64,000 nt of DNA from Boothiomyces macroporosus (lineage: Eukaryota; Chytridiomycota; Chytridiomycetes; Rhizophydiales; Terramycetaceae). This document shows positions 10,901-21,179 of the stretch, in pieces (positions within the stretch are counted from its first letter, which is position 1; every line of letters starts with the position of its first letter). The DNA is taken from positions 62,001 to 126,000 of the forward strand of contig JADGKB010000032.1 of the NCBI GenBank assembly GCA_027604185.1. The letters are read 5' to 3'. The notes under the pieces are model-generated. The model had not been told where the DNA came from. It was given only the letters and a program-made list of their open reading frames with translations, and did no database searches. The position numbers and the translations under genes were made by a program.

Positions 10901-12046
10901 ACATGAAAAGCTTGAGCTTGTATTAAGATCCTCCACAGAGGAGATGAACAACTTGAAGTATTTGGTATTAATATTAGAATGGAAATTGTAATGCGAGACA
11001 AGAGAATCCATCAACTCCAAGAGCATCTGGACAAGTTATCTCAAGAAGTAACCAAGTACAAGCTGGATAACAGTGCTCATGAAAAGCAAGAAAGCAGTAC
11101 TGATATTTTAACCAAGATTTGACTAGAACTCTTGCTACAGCCGAAAGGAATATCAAACAGCTTGAAATAGACAAGTTGCGACTCCAAAAGGAAGTTGATG
11201 TATGCAGAGAACTCACACAATCCATCAACAGATCCAAAGAAGATGTCAACCAAAGATTTATCGCATGTAACGTGGAGAATGAGAAATTGGAAAATTTACT
11301 TTACAAGAATTCAGTAGAATTTGATTCTTTGAAGACGCAACTCCAAGCCCAAGTACTCGCTCCTAACATAGATATTAAAGTGCGAACGACTGGAGGAACT
11401 TTTAAATAGCGAACGAACCAGGAAAATGAAGTCAGAACAATCATCAAAAGACCTGCAAGCCTCACAAGGGAATCTAGAAATACAACTTCAAAAACTCAAT
11501 GAACAGCAAGCTTTGAATTTGAAACTTGTAAATAAACAATTAGAAGAAGCAAAGCTAGAGTCTGAGAATCTCCAAGCTAGAGTTGCATCAATGGAGAAAG
11601 TACTTCACGAAACGCAAACACGTAAGAAAGACTAAATGTAGAATTGACAGAGTCCAACAAGCAACTACAAGAAAAAGTGCAGAAAATGCAAGAACTGGAA
11701 CAGAAACTGAAGGAGAAAGAGGATACAATTCAGGATCTGCTTCAACTCTTCACCAAAGACGCAAATACTGAAGAACCAGGAAGCGATGCCTTGAAATTAA
11801 GAATTATCAACCAGATCCAAGAGCTGCGAAAAGAAAGAGAAAAGAACAATAGAGAAATCTCTGAAAAATTATCTCCTAAAAGTGGCATCTCATCTGTCGC
11901 TTCAGATTATTCAAACTCTTCCAAAGATTCGGCAGCAGATGGTATATGCTTCTAATTTAGTGTATCTCGAAAGACTGAAGCAAGAAAGCATTGAAAAAGA
12001 AAAGAGGGTTCTTGCCACGATTGCTTCTGCTACGAACGAATTGTAA
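7965..12046 (+). CDS. CEP135: CEP135/Bld10-like centriole protein
   Basis: This 1265-aa protein is nearly all coiled coil. CEP135/Bld10 builds the cartwheel spoke tip and links it to centriolar triplet microtubules. The N-terminus matches the family signature: INLRHRLDQFEYTEYLDV, then SIPLVQRLFADLVKTTE. Thirteen segments are removed: 8168-8188, 8263-8302 (double length), 8537-8558, 8699-8718, 9175-9194, 9298-9319, 10071-10091 (ends TG), 10657-10676, 10958-10977, 11097-11116, 11353-11371, 11622-11641 and 11942-11960. The remaining 3798 nt is exactly 1266 codons with no internal stop. The ATG at 7965 is the first in frame and gives the conserved N-terminus. The length is close to the roughly 1140 aa of animal CEP135. 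Confidence 0.85.
8263..8302 (+). other. 40-nt double intron in CEP135
   Basis: 8263-8283 begins GTAAGTGTTTTCTAAT and ends TAG. 8284-8302 (GTAACGGAGTCTAATTCAG) follows with no intervening base, and each half has its own donor, CTAAT core and AG. Removing all 40 nt joins LQESK to DSFKQESLQ in frame. Removing only the second half leaves a 21-nt in-frame insert without a stop. Removing only the first half gives a stop. Confidence 0.75.
10071..10091 (+). other. 21-nt intron in CEP135 ending in TG
   Basis: It begins GTAATAG, has the core AACTAAT, and ends TCCTG. It contains the only stop between two long open segments in the same frame. No usable AG lies near the end. Confidence 0.6.
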
Positions 12047-12133
12047 TTCGTCAACAAATTCTAATTTAATTCTATTAAAAAATTAAAAACTTCAAACTAA
12101 TAAAAGATTTATGAGGTTTAAAAATGAGGGTTT

Positions 12134-13534
12134 TTAATTTGCTGCAGTAAATGATACGTCGATTTTAGCTTGTCTTGCCAATTGAACAATTTCACTCATT
12201 TTAACAGCCTTAGAAGCAGCTTCGTCCAAATCATCGATAGCGAGAATCTTTAATCCAGATTCAGCAATCAATTTTTTGGCAGTCTCGACTTCAGTTCCTT
12301 GTAATCTGACAATAAGAGGAAGCTTAAGCCCGAGTTCCTGCACAGCGGCGATAATACCTTCGGCAATAATATCACATCTCATAATACCACCAAAGATATT
12401 GACCAAAATAGCACTGACATGAGGATCAGATGAAATGATCTTGAATGCTTCGGCTACTTGCTCCTTTTGGGCACCACCACCAACATCCAAAAAGTTGGCT
12501 GGGTCACCTCCATGAAGTTTGATGATATCCATAGTTGCCATAGCTAATCCAGCACCATTGACTATGATTAGAATTAATTACCTAAGCAACCAATGTTACC
12601 ATCTAAACCAATATAGTTGAGGTTCCATTTAGCAGCAGCAACTTCACGGGCATCTTCTTGAGTTTTGTCACGCAAAGCAAAGATATCTTTTTGACGGAAT
12701 TCAGCATTGTCGTCAAAGCCAAATTTAGCATCCATACACATAACTTCGCCAGATTGTACTTCAGCAAGTGGGTTGATTTCAACCATAGTTGCATCCTTTT
12801 CAATAAAGATTTTGTACAACTTCATAAAAGTGTCGGCAGCCTACAGTAAGGGCCAAAATACCTTTTCGATAGCATCACCTTCAAACCCGATTTTGGCAGC
12901 GACATCAGCAGCATCAACATAAGTTAATCCGTATTTTAAATCGATAGCGTGAGTAACGATTGCTTCTGGGTTTTCGTGGGCAACAGTTTCAATGTCCATA
13001 CCACCTTGTGAAGAAGCAATAATAACAGGACCTTGTGCTTTACGGTCCATAACGATTGCAAAGTAATATTCCCTGCGAACATAGACTCTTTCGACAACAA
13101 ATACCTGCGGTCAAATAATGCGTACTTCATTGCAAGGACGGCCCCCAGCACCAGTTTGCTTGGTAATCAATTTGTGTCCCAACATTTGCTTTGCGTATTC
13201 TGCAACTTGCTTTGGGCTGGAATTAAAAATAGTTACGAATATGCCAATTTAACACCTCCTTGTAATCCGGAATCAAAGTGGCCTTTACCACGACCACCGG
13301 CCAACACTTGTGCTTTTACTACAACATCCTTGGTTCCCAATTCCTTTGCGATGGTCTCAGCATCTGCTGCGGTTTTGGCAACTCCACCTCTGGCAACAGT
13401 TACTCCGTACTGCTTTAATAAATTCATTGACGAATGTTCATGGATTGAGAGATATCTTTTGCTGTGTTGCTAGAATTAAATCTTGGTTCTACTTGGAAAG
13501 ATTTGGAGAGAATTCTTTGTGAAGCTCTAAACAT
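12134..13534 (-). CDS. LSC2: Succinyl-CoA ligase beta subunit, mitochondrial
   Basis: This is the beta subunit of the TCA-cycle enzyme that converts succinyl-CoA to succinate with nucleoside triphosphate formation. The protein is 431 aa after five introns (near 13478, 13230, 13110, 12850 and 12575; 20-23 nt). A basic N-terminal presequence ([13 protein letters not shown]) points to mitochondria. Visible blocks are the conserved N-terminal motif at [17 protein letters not shown], the ATP-grasp segment [23 protein letters not shown] with metal-binding Glu/Asn, [28 protein letters not shown] and FGGIMRCD. The 23-nt intron in the presequence is the longest ordinary single intron I found. ATP versus GTP specificity cannot be told from this. 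Confidence 0.95.
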
Positions 13535-14319
13535 TTTTGATGATTCGCAAAGGGTAATAATTTTTTTACAGACGCGCCACACTCTCCATGATTTTCAAGA
13601 GTAAATTTACTGGGCTGGACTCATCCTTTCCGTGTTGTCCATGAGATAAATACCTTGGGAGCATGTGGGTTTACGATGGAAGTATAAATATTTCATTTAG
13701 TCTCAAGTGGAGTAATTTCAGGTGAACCTCCTTGGGAATAATTATTAGTATGCGCAAAGGAATGTTTACCTTTTAATTTTAATTGGCATATCATGAAAAG
13801 CCATAGCCAATAAAGTGAAGGGGAAAAGACAGCTTTCAATAATTATCCTGACTACCTTGTAGCACTCAACAATTATCCTGACTACCTTGTAGCATTCAAC
13901 AATTATCTTTGGCTACCTCGTAGAATTCAACAATTATCCTGACTACCTTGTAGAATTCAACAATTATCTTTGGCTACCTTGTAGAATTCAACAATTATCT
14001 TTGGCTACCTTGTAGCATTCAACAATTATCCTGACTACCTTGTAGAATTCAATAATTATCCTGACTACCTTGTAGCATTCAACAATTATCTTTGGCTACC
14101 TTGTTGAATTCGTATGTAAAAAATGACACAAAGCCAAAGAATTTTTCCACCGCAGCAATAACGATGCCCTCAACTAATCAACTAAACTCATCAGTCAATT
14201 CCAGATTGGTTCAAGTTAATCCCCTGGTTTTGTTGTAAGGGCTCTTTCAGAACAATCACCTGTCTGCGCCACATTTTGATCATTCTTTAAGCTCAATGGC
14301 TGTCTTGATTTTTCCCAAA
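13535..14319. other. Gap holding a minisatellite; no gene seen
   Basis: This is the intergenic stretch between the divergent succinyl-CoA ligase gene and the membrane-protein gene at 14320. It contains the 30-bp array listed separately. The remainder shows no ORF or splice-connected exons I could support. Confidence 0.6.
13837..14110. repeat. 30/31-bp minisatellite, 9 copies of two variant units
   Basis: Unit A contains CAACAATTATCCTGACTACC (30 bp). Unit B has CTTTGGCTACC in place of CCTGACTACC (31 bp). Both end TTGTAG(C/A)ATT. The order across the array is A A B A B B A A B. The copies are nearly identical, so the array is young or homogenised. It is non-coding. Confidence 0.92.
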
Positions 14320-15174
14320 ATGAAGTTTGTCAACCTCCTGCTCCCATTAGCACTCGCTTCTCCTATTCTAAAGGACCAACATAAAACGCAAATCAAGCTT
14401 GTCCCGATTGAAGGAACTGCTCAGGAACCATCACATTTCGCAGTCACTGTAACCAGAGTTGATGACTTGGTGAATGAAAAGGAAGAAGAAGTCGCAGTAA
14501 AGGTGTCTGCTGTATTGTTGAAATTCGATGTTGACACTAATGGTCAGGCCTTGGTTAATGATGTTCCTGTTCCAATGGGTCTTTCCAAAATGGAGGTCGC
14601 AGCAAAGACCTTGGTTGCAAAGAAAGATATCGAAGGAATTACTGATCAAGAATTATTGGATTCGTTTGATGAGGGAATAATTGGTGTTGAAATTAATGTC
14701 AAGGGTTATGAAATGAAACATAATGATATTATGATTCGCCGTCTCGCAATCACAGAACGTGTTCTGGAAATCAACGGAAAACAAGTCGAGCAAGAAGAAG
14801 CTGTTCAGCAAGTATTGGAGCTTTTACCAGATGGATCTATGAAGAAGGGCATGCCATGTCACCAAGGACAGGACAAGCTACAGTCTGATCTCGTACGTCT
14901 TCATCATCACAAACACCACCGTCGCTCATTCCTCAAGTTCCTGTGCTCTGGATTGTTACTCGGATCGCTTGCTGCTGGTTTCTATTACTTGATTACCGTT
15001 TTGGTTTCATTGTTTACCACCAACAAGTATGAAAAAGTCGAATCTGTTGAAGTATTCTTTGAAAAGGAAAAATCTGAAAAGCTTTTGAATGAATCCACTC
15101 AAACCTCTGAAGAACAACTACCTGAATACGTTCCAAAGGCTCCTGAGTATGACCCAGAATATCCTGAAAATTAA
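14320..15174 (+). CDS. Secretory membrane protein of unknown family
   Basis: This intronless protein has 284 aa from the ATG at 14320, which starts a clean signal peptide (MKFVNLLLPLALASP). An in-frame ATG at 14296 would add 8 residues. A luminal region of about 190 residues is followed by a His/Arg-rich stretch (HHHKHHRRS), then a transmembrane helix around residues 205-235 (FLCSGLLLGSLAAGFYYLI). The C-terminal tail is acidic and ends in a PEY-rich segment. The topology is that of a type I membrane protein. I do not recognise the luminal domain. Confidence 0.75.
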   Translation: MKFVNLLLPLALASPILKDQHKTQIKLVPIEGTAQEPSHFAVTVTRVDDLVNEKEEEVAVKVSAVLLKFDVDTNGQALVNDVPVPMGLSKMEVAAKTLVAKKDIEGITDQELLDSFDEGIIGVEINVKGYEMKHNDIMIRRLAITERVLEINGKQVEQEEAVQQVLELLPDGSMKKGMPCHQGQDKLQSDLVRLHHHKHHRRSFLKFLCSGLLLGSLAAGFYYLITVLVSLFTTNKYEKVESVEVFFEKEKSEKLLNESTQTSEEQLPEYVPKAPEYDPEYPEN

Positions 15175-15318
15175 TAAACCTGCTGTAATTAATTTGCTTT
15201 ATTTCATCCCCAAGTAAGTCTTTGAACATGGTCAGTCTTTCTGTTTGTGCTCTTAATGAACCCCAAGAACTGCAATTCATTAACACCTTTCAAGAACCTC
15301 GCCCTAGATTAACTAAAA

Positions 15319-17128
15319 TTACTCCATGTTTTCATGCTTGCACAATACTTTAAAGGCTTCAAACCAGTCTTGCAGATTAATCAACCTGCCACATTCCAAA
15401 TACAGCTTGTACAAAATATTGGTATCAACAATAGTGTCAATGTACATTTGCGGGTATTTAAGTGCTGTTTGAACGACTGCCCTAGGTTCTGCTTTTACAG
15501 CTTTGTTTACATTACCGTCAAAGAACAATAGCTCATTCATGACAATGCTGGAATAGTTTTTCAGGTTGGCTGTGAAATAGTTTGACAGAAAAGTAATGAT
15601 CTTTGACAGGATTTGTTCATCTTCATTCTCAAATAGTGAAAATGACAAGTCTAGCTGGCTTCGCTTTCTAGTTGATGATAACTCTTGACGCACTCTTTTT
15701 AGTCCTTCTTTAATAATATACTTTTCATCTTCTTGCTCTACATCTATATTAAAATAAATAACCAATCATCTCGACATCGGGTATTTCATTGATAATTTCT
15801 AAAAACCCAGATTTGTCATGAACAATTAGCGAGCAGTCGAGTAAAAACTGCTTTATTACTGGTAGCTGCAGCTTTCTAAATGAGAATTAATTACCTAAAC
15901 AACAGTAAACAGGATTTGCAGTAGTCAGTATCCCCTAAATTGCTTTTCAAGGCATCCAGATACAATATCCTGATTGGTCTCTTTAGAGAGTTTGTAGAAA
16001 ACAGAGATTGCATCTTTTCAAATACCAACAAAGCACTGTTGAAATCTCTAGTGTATTCATGCAACTCTTTCACTCTAACTTTTACCCAATCAAATAAAAA
16101 CTTGTCGTCTGTCAGCAGCTGCTTGATTTGTGGTTTGGAGTCCTCTTCTTCTGAAATAGTCTTGATTTCATTATTTATAAATGATTTGAAAGAAGGCAGC
16201 ATTCTTACCAATTGAAAGGAATCCTTTTCAAACGAATCATAATCAAGTTCCATCAACCCTAATAGAGGATTTCCAAAACAGTACGACATCAAGCAATATT
16301 TAATCGAATTTCTAAACATTTCAATTGAAAGAAAAGAAAGATTGAAATTATCCAATATTGCTTTGAATGGATTGTATCCCAATTTGAAATCCAAGTCCAT
16401 TATCACTCGAGTAATTTCATTCAGGATTTCTTTTGAATTTTCGATCTGAAAAGCTTTTGTAACTAGTGAATTCAGTGCTCTGGGTGAAAGCGAGTTGATT
16501 TGATCCAATGTAAATGTCCCAATCAGCAATTTGATTTTCTGTGATTGGATTAATAGCTGAACTAGCTTTTCAAGCAAGTTGAGATTGAATTCTTCAAAAT
16601 TGGGAATGATTACGATAATGTGTTTCCCGGTTTTCTGCTGTATTTCCAACACCTTTTGAAAATCATAGTCACTAGATTCCAATTCCAGGTTATTTGATAT
16701 TTGTTGGTTGATTGACTTTACAATATCTTTCAAGCTCGTCAAATGAGTTAATTTCGCAAACAGGAAATCCGGATTTTCCATTAATTTAGAATAAAAAGAG
16801 TCATGGTCAGATCTATTGTATCCAGTGAGGACAATTGCTGTTTCTAATAACGGCAAGTGAGACCTCAACTCGTTTGCATTGTAAAGAAATTCAGAAATTT
16901 CCTTGATCGAATTCTGATGATGTGCTTGAATGATATCCTATCGTTAATCAGACTCACATTGATAGACTGATCCAATTTCTGTTGAATTTCGTTGAATTTT
17001 TTTAATCTGAATTTTACTGATTCCTGGGATTCATTATCATGGATTGGAATGAAGGAATTGCTTGGCTTTAGTTTCCTTTCTGGTAATTTGATCGAGAATG
17101 AATCCGTAAGAGAGCCAAGTTTAGACAT
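15319..17128 (-). CDS. ORC3: Origin recognition complex subunit 3
   Basis: This 583-aa protein results after three introns (near 16945, 15887 and 15745). ORC3 is a core subunit of the six-subunit complex that loads MCM helicase at replication origins; it has a degenerate AAA+ fold without ATPase activity. Supporting segments are the Walker-B-like strand HIIVIIPNFEEF, a middle block with MFRNSIKYCLMSYCFGNPL, and a C-terminal winged-helix block with LYLECGRLINLQDWFEAF, which closely matches the ORC3 C-terminal signature. The first intron joins SIN to DIIQAHHQNSIKE. The length is slightly short for the family (about 600-710 aa). Confidence 0.85.
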
Positions 17129-17241
17129 GTAGATTTTGAGATCTCGGACAAGAAATATTAGGACAAGTAGAACCTTATAAAAGTAAATATTTTAAGAGTT
17201 CTTTTGCGGATCTAAAACCCAGGATTATCAAATAGAAGTAT

Positions 17242-18584
17242 TTATTTCCTTTTACCGCCCTTCTTGTCCTTCTTGCCTTTGGCTTCATTCTTTCTTAGAT
17301 TAACCTTACCTTTTTACGCTGGATTTCCCTCCTGACATAGTACCCTCTCCAAATCTTTTGGATGAGTGTCGCGGCAGCATTGAGTTTTGCTTTGATATTC
17401 TCTTCTTCCTAAAATTAATTTAATGTTACTCTTTTCTTTTCTTCCAGCTTTCTTTTATTCTCCTGTATGATTTCGTACTCTTTTTGAAGCTCGGCGTACT
17501 GCCCTTGTAATTCATCGAGGTGAGATTTCTCTTCAAGGAATAGGACCTGGTATTAGGTAATTATACTGTGATATCATCGATTTCCAATTGTTTTTCTTCC
17601 AAGTCTTGGTCATACTTGTGAATCCAATTCTCCACTTCACATTCGATCTTGAACTTTTTCTTTCTTGCCAAGGCTTCCTCTTCCCTATGGTTGATTACAT
17701 CTGCTTCCAGCTGGTTTTTGAGTGTTTCTATCTCTAGTAGCAACGCGGCTTCTTTTTCTTTGGAGGCTTTTATATCCAAGTCTTCCTTTTGCTTGGATTT
17801 ACTCTCTAGTTTCCTCGTGGTTTCTTCTGCTTGCTGCTTAATATCCCGAAGCTCCTCTTTGGTAAGATCAAGTAACCTTTAAGTCGGCGAATAATGTCAT
17901 TACGCTTATTAATTTCCCCAGAACGCTCTTTCTTTGCTTTTTCTAATTCTTCTCGAAGTGCTTTTACTTCACTGCTAGTTTTTTGTTCCTTGGCAATAAT
18001 TAATGATAGCTGATCTTGTTTTTGATTCTCTTCTTCCACCGTTGTTCTTAGCCTGTCATACACAAGGGTTTTGATTTCCTGCAGCCGGTGTTCAAACTGA
18101 GCGATAATAGGGGATTTATTGCTCTTTAAATATCTCAATTTCAACATGTTGTTTTGATTCTGAAGAAAGTATCTGCAGATTGTCCTCGTTAGTACTTTGA
18201 TTGCTTTCGTGGTTTCCTTTATGTCATTCTAGTTTAATGCATTAGTACACTCTGGCCTTCGTAAGGTCTCTGCTCTATTATTTGCTTGTATTTCTGTTCC
18301 AACATGCTGGCTTCTTTAATTAAAGCTAGGGCATCTCCTGTCAAAACAGTAGAAGTCTTCTTGTCCATAATTTCCGGTATCAACCCCATCAGATACACCT
18401 TTTTCTGAATCTCCTGCAACACTGCCATGATTCTTTGCGATTCAACGTTAGTGAGTTTGCTCGAATAAGAGAAATCATCCAAAGATACCTGATTGGCTGC
18501 ATTATCTATTTCAAAGCTGCTGTTGTCTCTCTTGATGCTCGGTAAAATAGTATTCTTTGAGAATGGCACCGCTTGAGCTGCCAT
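17242..18584 (-). CDS. IQCG: Nexin-dynein regulatory complex subunit DRC9 (IQCG)
   Basis: This 413-aa protein results after five introns (near 18225, 17870, 17560, 17415 and 17290; 20-21 nt). DRC9 is part of the axonemal nexin-dynein regulatory complex that coordinates ciliary bending. The N-terminal part has the family-like segment SQRIMAVLQEIQKKVYLMG followed by LIPEIMDKKTSTVL. A long coiled coil comes next, then one calmodulin-binding IQ motif near the C-terminus (ATLIQKIWRGYYVRREIQ) and a lysine-rich tail. Order, length and IQ position all match IQCG. It is transcribed divergently from ODAD3, with 51 nt between the two start codons, suggesting a shared promoter for two axonemal genes. Confidence 0.8.
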
Positions 18585-18635
18585 TGAAAATCAAAGACGC
18601 GAGGGTGATGTCATCCACTATTTTACCTTTTTAGT

Positions 18636-20407
18636 ATGCGACAATTCGATAAAGCTACTGTCGTAGATGAAGAATTGCATGATCTGAAACTGCGATTTGA
18701 ATTGCTTGGTCATTAAATTTTAATGTTAGAGGGCGACAGGAAAGCGTACTATGAGACTTCACAGTGGGCGATTAGAAGAAACAAGGAGGAAATCAACAGC
18801 CTCAGACAACAAAATAAGCAGCTATCTGAAGCAATCGCAAGAATCAAAAAGGTTTTTTGTGTTAATCAAAGAGCGAAATTGAAGTCAGTAGCAGGATATC
18901 GCTGACAGAACTGGAAAAGTTTGATCAAAAGATTTGCGACATTCAAAAGAAATATGACGAATTGCAAGCTGAAGCTAGAGCAAAAGAACAGAAATTACGC
19001 AAGCAAATGGATCTGTTTGAGGATATCAAGCGGGAAGCAGATATGGTACACTCCAACACAAAAGACTCTCCGCAAGCAAAAGTAACCTACTACTAATAAT
19101 AGGAAATTAGGATGCTGGAGAACCGATTGGACAAAGCCGTAATCAAATACAACGAAGCTCAGTCAATCAGAAAGACATATGAATTGATTGTAAAGCGATT
19201 GCAAGAGGAAAGACTAACATTTGATAATCAATTAGCCAACTTTGAAAAGACAGTCAGAGCTAAAAAGCAAGATGCTGCGGAGCTAGAAATGATGTCTCGG
19301 GATGCAAACCACGCCAAGGAAGTAGCCAAGGCAGAACTGGCCCAGTTTGAACAGCAGATTAATGAGGAGCGAAAGCAAAGAGAAAAGGATCTGCAAACAA
19401 GAAAAGAAATGGTAAAGCACAAACTGGAAGTTGCCGACAAAGCTGACAGAAAAGTATGATGATTCTAAACCAGATTACCAAGCAGGACGAACTAAACGCC
19501 GATCCAAATGGAAATAGCGATGTAAAGGAGCAATATGACGAAGCAACAGAAAAAAAGTTGGCTGAATATGAAGAAACCATGCGGTTGATTAAAGAAGCAA
19601 CTGGCGTATCCGACATTTCTGAAGTCATTGCGAAATTCCAATCACAGGGTGAAACCCACGCCCAGCTTACACAACTACAAAAGATTAATGAAATCAAGAT
19701 TGCAGAATTAAAAGAGAAAAAGAAGATTGTCCAAAAGGAAAACGAAGAGTTCAAGTTTATGGGAGAATCAAAGCACGCACATAGCCAACGTACTATAGAG
19801 GAATTTGAATCGCACTTGAAACAGAGTGAGCAAGCGTATATCGATGCAAAGCAAAAATACGAAAGAACAGTAAAGATTCTTACGAATGCAAAAGCCGGTG
19901 TCCAGCATTTGGCTGAAAAATTGGATGCAATCAAAGTGGTAAATGCATATTAATTGAAAGGGCTCCAATTTAGTGAAAGCACCTGCAGTTACGAATAACA
20001 CTGTTGTCGAAGCGTTGCAAGTATGTGTAAAGAAACTGGAATCTCTAGCAACGTCCCTTCAAAACAAGGAATTGCCTGAAGTAACGAAAACTAACCATAG
20101 GCTCCTCCCAAAGACAATAGCCAGCAGCAACAACCAGGAGAAGTGGTTAATATTCTCGTTGTTAACCCAACTGTCTTGCCGCAATACAACACCAGAGTAA
20201 AATTAAAGCCTGTTGACTTTGAAGGAACCGAACAAGATGGTACCCAATTTTAACATAGACGAGGATGAAAACGACGATGAGTTTGAAGTACCTGATAGAG
20301 AATCGCTAAAGAAGCACACATTACAGCTAATCAATTCTAGACTCAAAGCTAAACAACCAAAGAAAGTCAAAAAGAAGAAGGCGGCAAAAGATGATGATAG
20401 TAGTTGA
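18636..20407 (+). CDS. ODAD3: Outer dynein arm docking complex subunit 3 (CCDC151)
   Basis: This 542-aa coiled-coil protein results after seven introns (near 18713, 18855, 19085, 19455, 19942, 20080 and 20243; 19-22 nt). ODAD3/CCDC151 anchors outer dynein arms to axonemal doublets. Diagnostic segments are LLEGDRKAYYETSQWAIRRN near the N-terminus, EIRMLENRLDKAVIKYNEAQ in the middle, EATGVSDISEVIAKFQSQGE, and the C-terminal VPDRESLKKHTLQLINSRLK followed by a poly-Lys tail. The ATG at 18636 gives a short N-terminal helix before the LLEGDRKAY block. It forms a head-to-head pair with DRC9. Confidence 0.88.
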
Positions 20408-20774
20408 TTTTAAGTAATAAAATCGTTTTTAGGGGTAATTGCATTTGGGGTGTTCCAGATAATACTCTGGAACACCATTCCGCAACGGCTCTGCTTTTTC
20501 GTTAATCCAACGCTCTTTTCGGCTGGTGAAAGAGTACCCTGATTACCATTTTCAATCACCCAACATGTGGCGCTGTAGCCACCAAATTTGTCTATTTCAA
20601 ATAACTACTGCAGAATCGAATATAATCTCCAAAAGACTCGTAGCGATCAATACCTCTGCTCTAGTAGATTTAAAATTACAGTTTTTTCGAGTTTCTATCT
20701 TGATTTTGCTGTTATCTTGGGGCTCCTGTCCACCACCTGTGCCCAGCATGAAAAAAAAGCTACCTTAAAATTAA
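20408..20774. other. Gap between ODAD3 and the PPxY-protein gene
   Basis: It contains the perfect hairpin at 20449-20476, 42 nt after the ODAD3 stop. The short plus frames here have no family signature and no supporting splice junctions. Confidence 0.5.
20449..20476. repeat. Perfect hairpin: 11-bp stem, 6-nt loop
   Basis: GGTGTTCCAGA and TCTGGAACACC flank the loop TAATAC. It lies just 3' of ODAD3. It could act in 3'-end formation or be a protein-binding palindrome; nothing in the sequence decides between these. Confidence 0.75.
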
Positions 20775-21146
20775 ATGATTGAATATCCATTAATTGCGAT
20801 TCTTTGTGTGGTTGTATTCATCTTGTCGATAGTATGGATAGTCAGGGTATACAGCCAGCCTGAAAATTTCGAGTACACTGTTGATATTGCTGGTTTTGAA
20901 AGTGTTTTTGTATCTCCAATGTCGATATATCACAATGCAATGTCGCATACGACCATCAGCAGGAATAACTATAGTCCAGTTGAACCTAGGAGGGTTGTTG
21001 TTGTTCATGAAGAAAAGGAAGAAGACTTGCCCTCTTACGAATTAGAGGATAATGTGCCCCCACCAACATATGATGTACAGGTTCACGAAATTGCTACTGT
21101 TCGTGATGGGCCGCTGCCTTATGAATCAATATACCCTTCTCAATAA
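20775..21146 (+). CDS. Small single-pass membrane protein with PPxY motif
   Basis: This intronless 123-aa protein has a hydrophobic helix at residues 5-25 (LIAILCVVVFILSIVWIV), then a soluble tail. The tail contains LPSYELE and VPPPTYD. PPxY and LPxY are ligands for WW domains of Nedd4/Rsp5 ubiquitin ligases, and small membrane proteins with this layout often act as adaptors for membrane-protein ubiquitination. That role is inference from the motif; I recognise no named family. Confidence 0.65.
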   Translation: MIEYPLIAILCVVVFILSIVWIVRVYSQPENFEYTVDIAGFESVFVSPMSIYHNAMSHTTISRNNYSPVEPRRVVVVHEEKEEDLPSYELEDNVPPPTYDVQVHEIATVRDGPLPYESIYPSQ

Positions 21147-21179
21147 ACCTTTTAATTGATATGCAGTTTATTAAAATAA

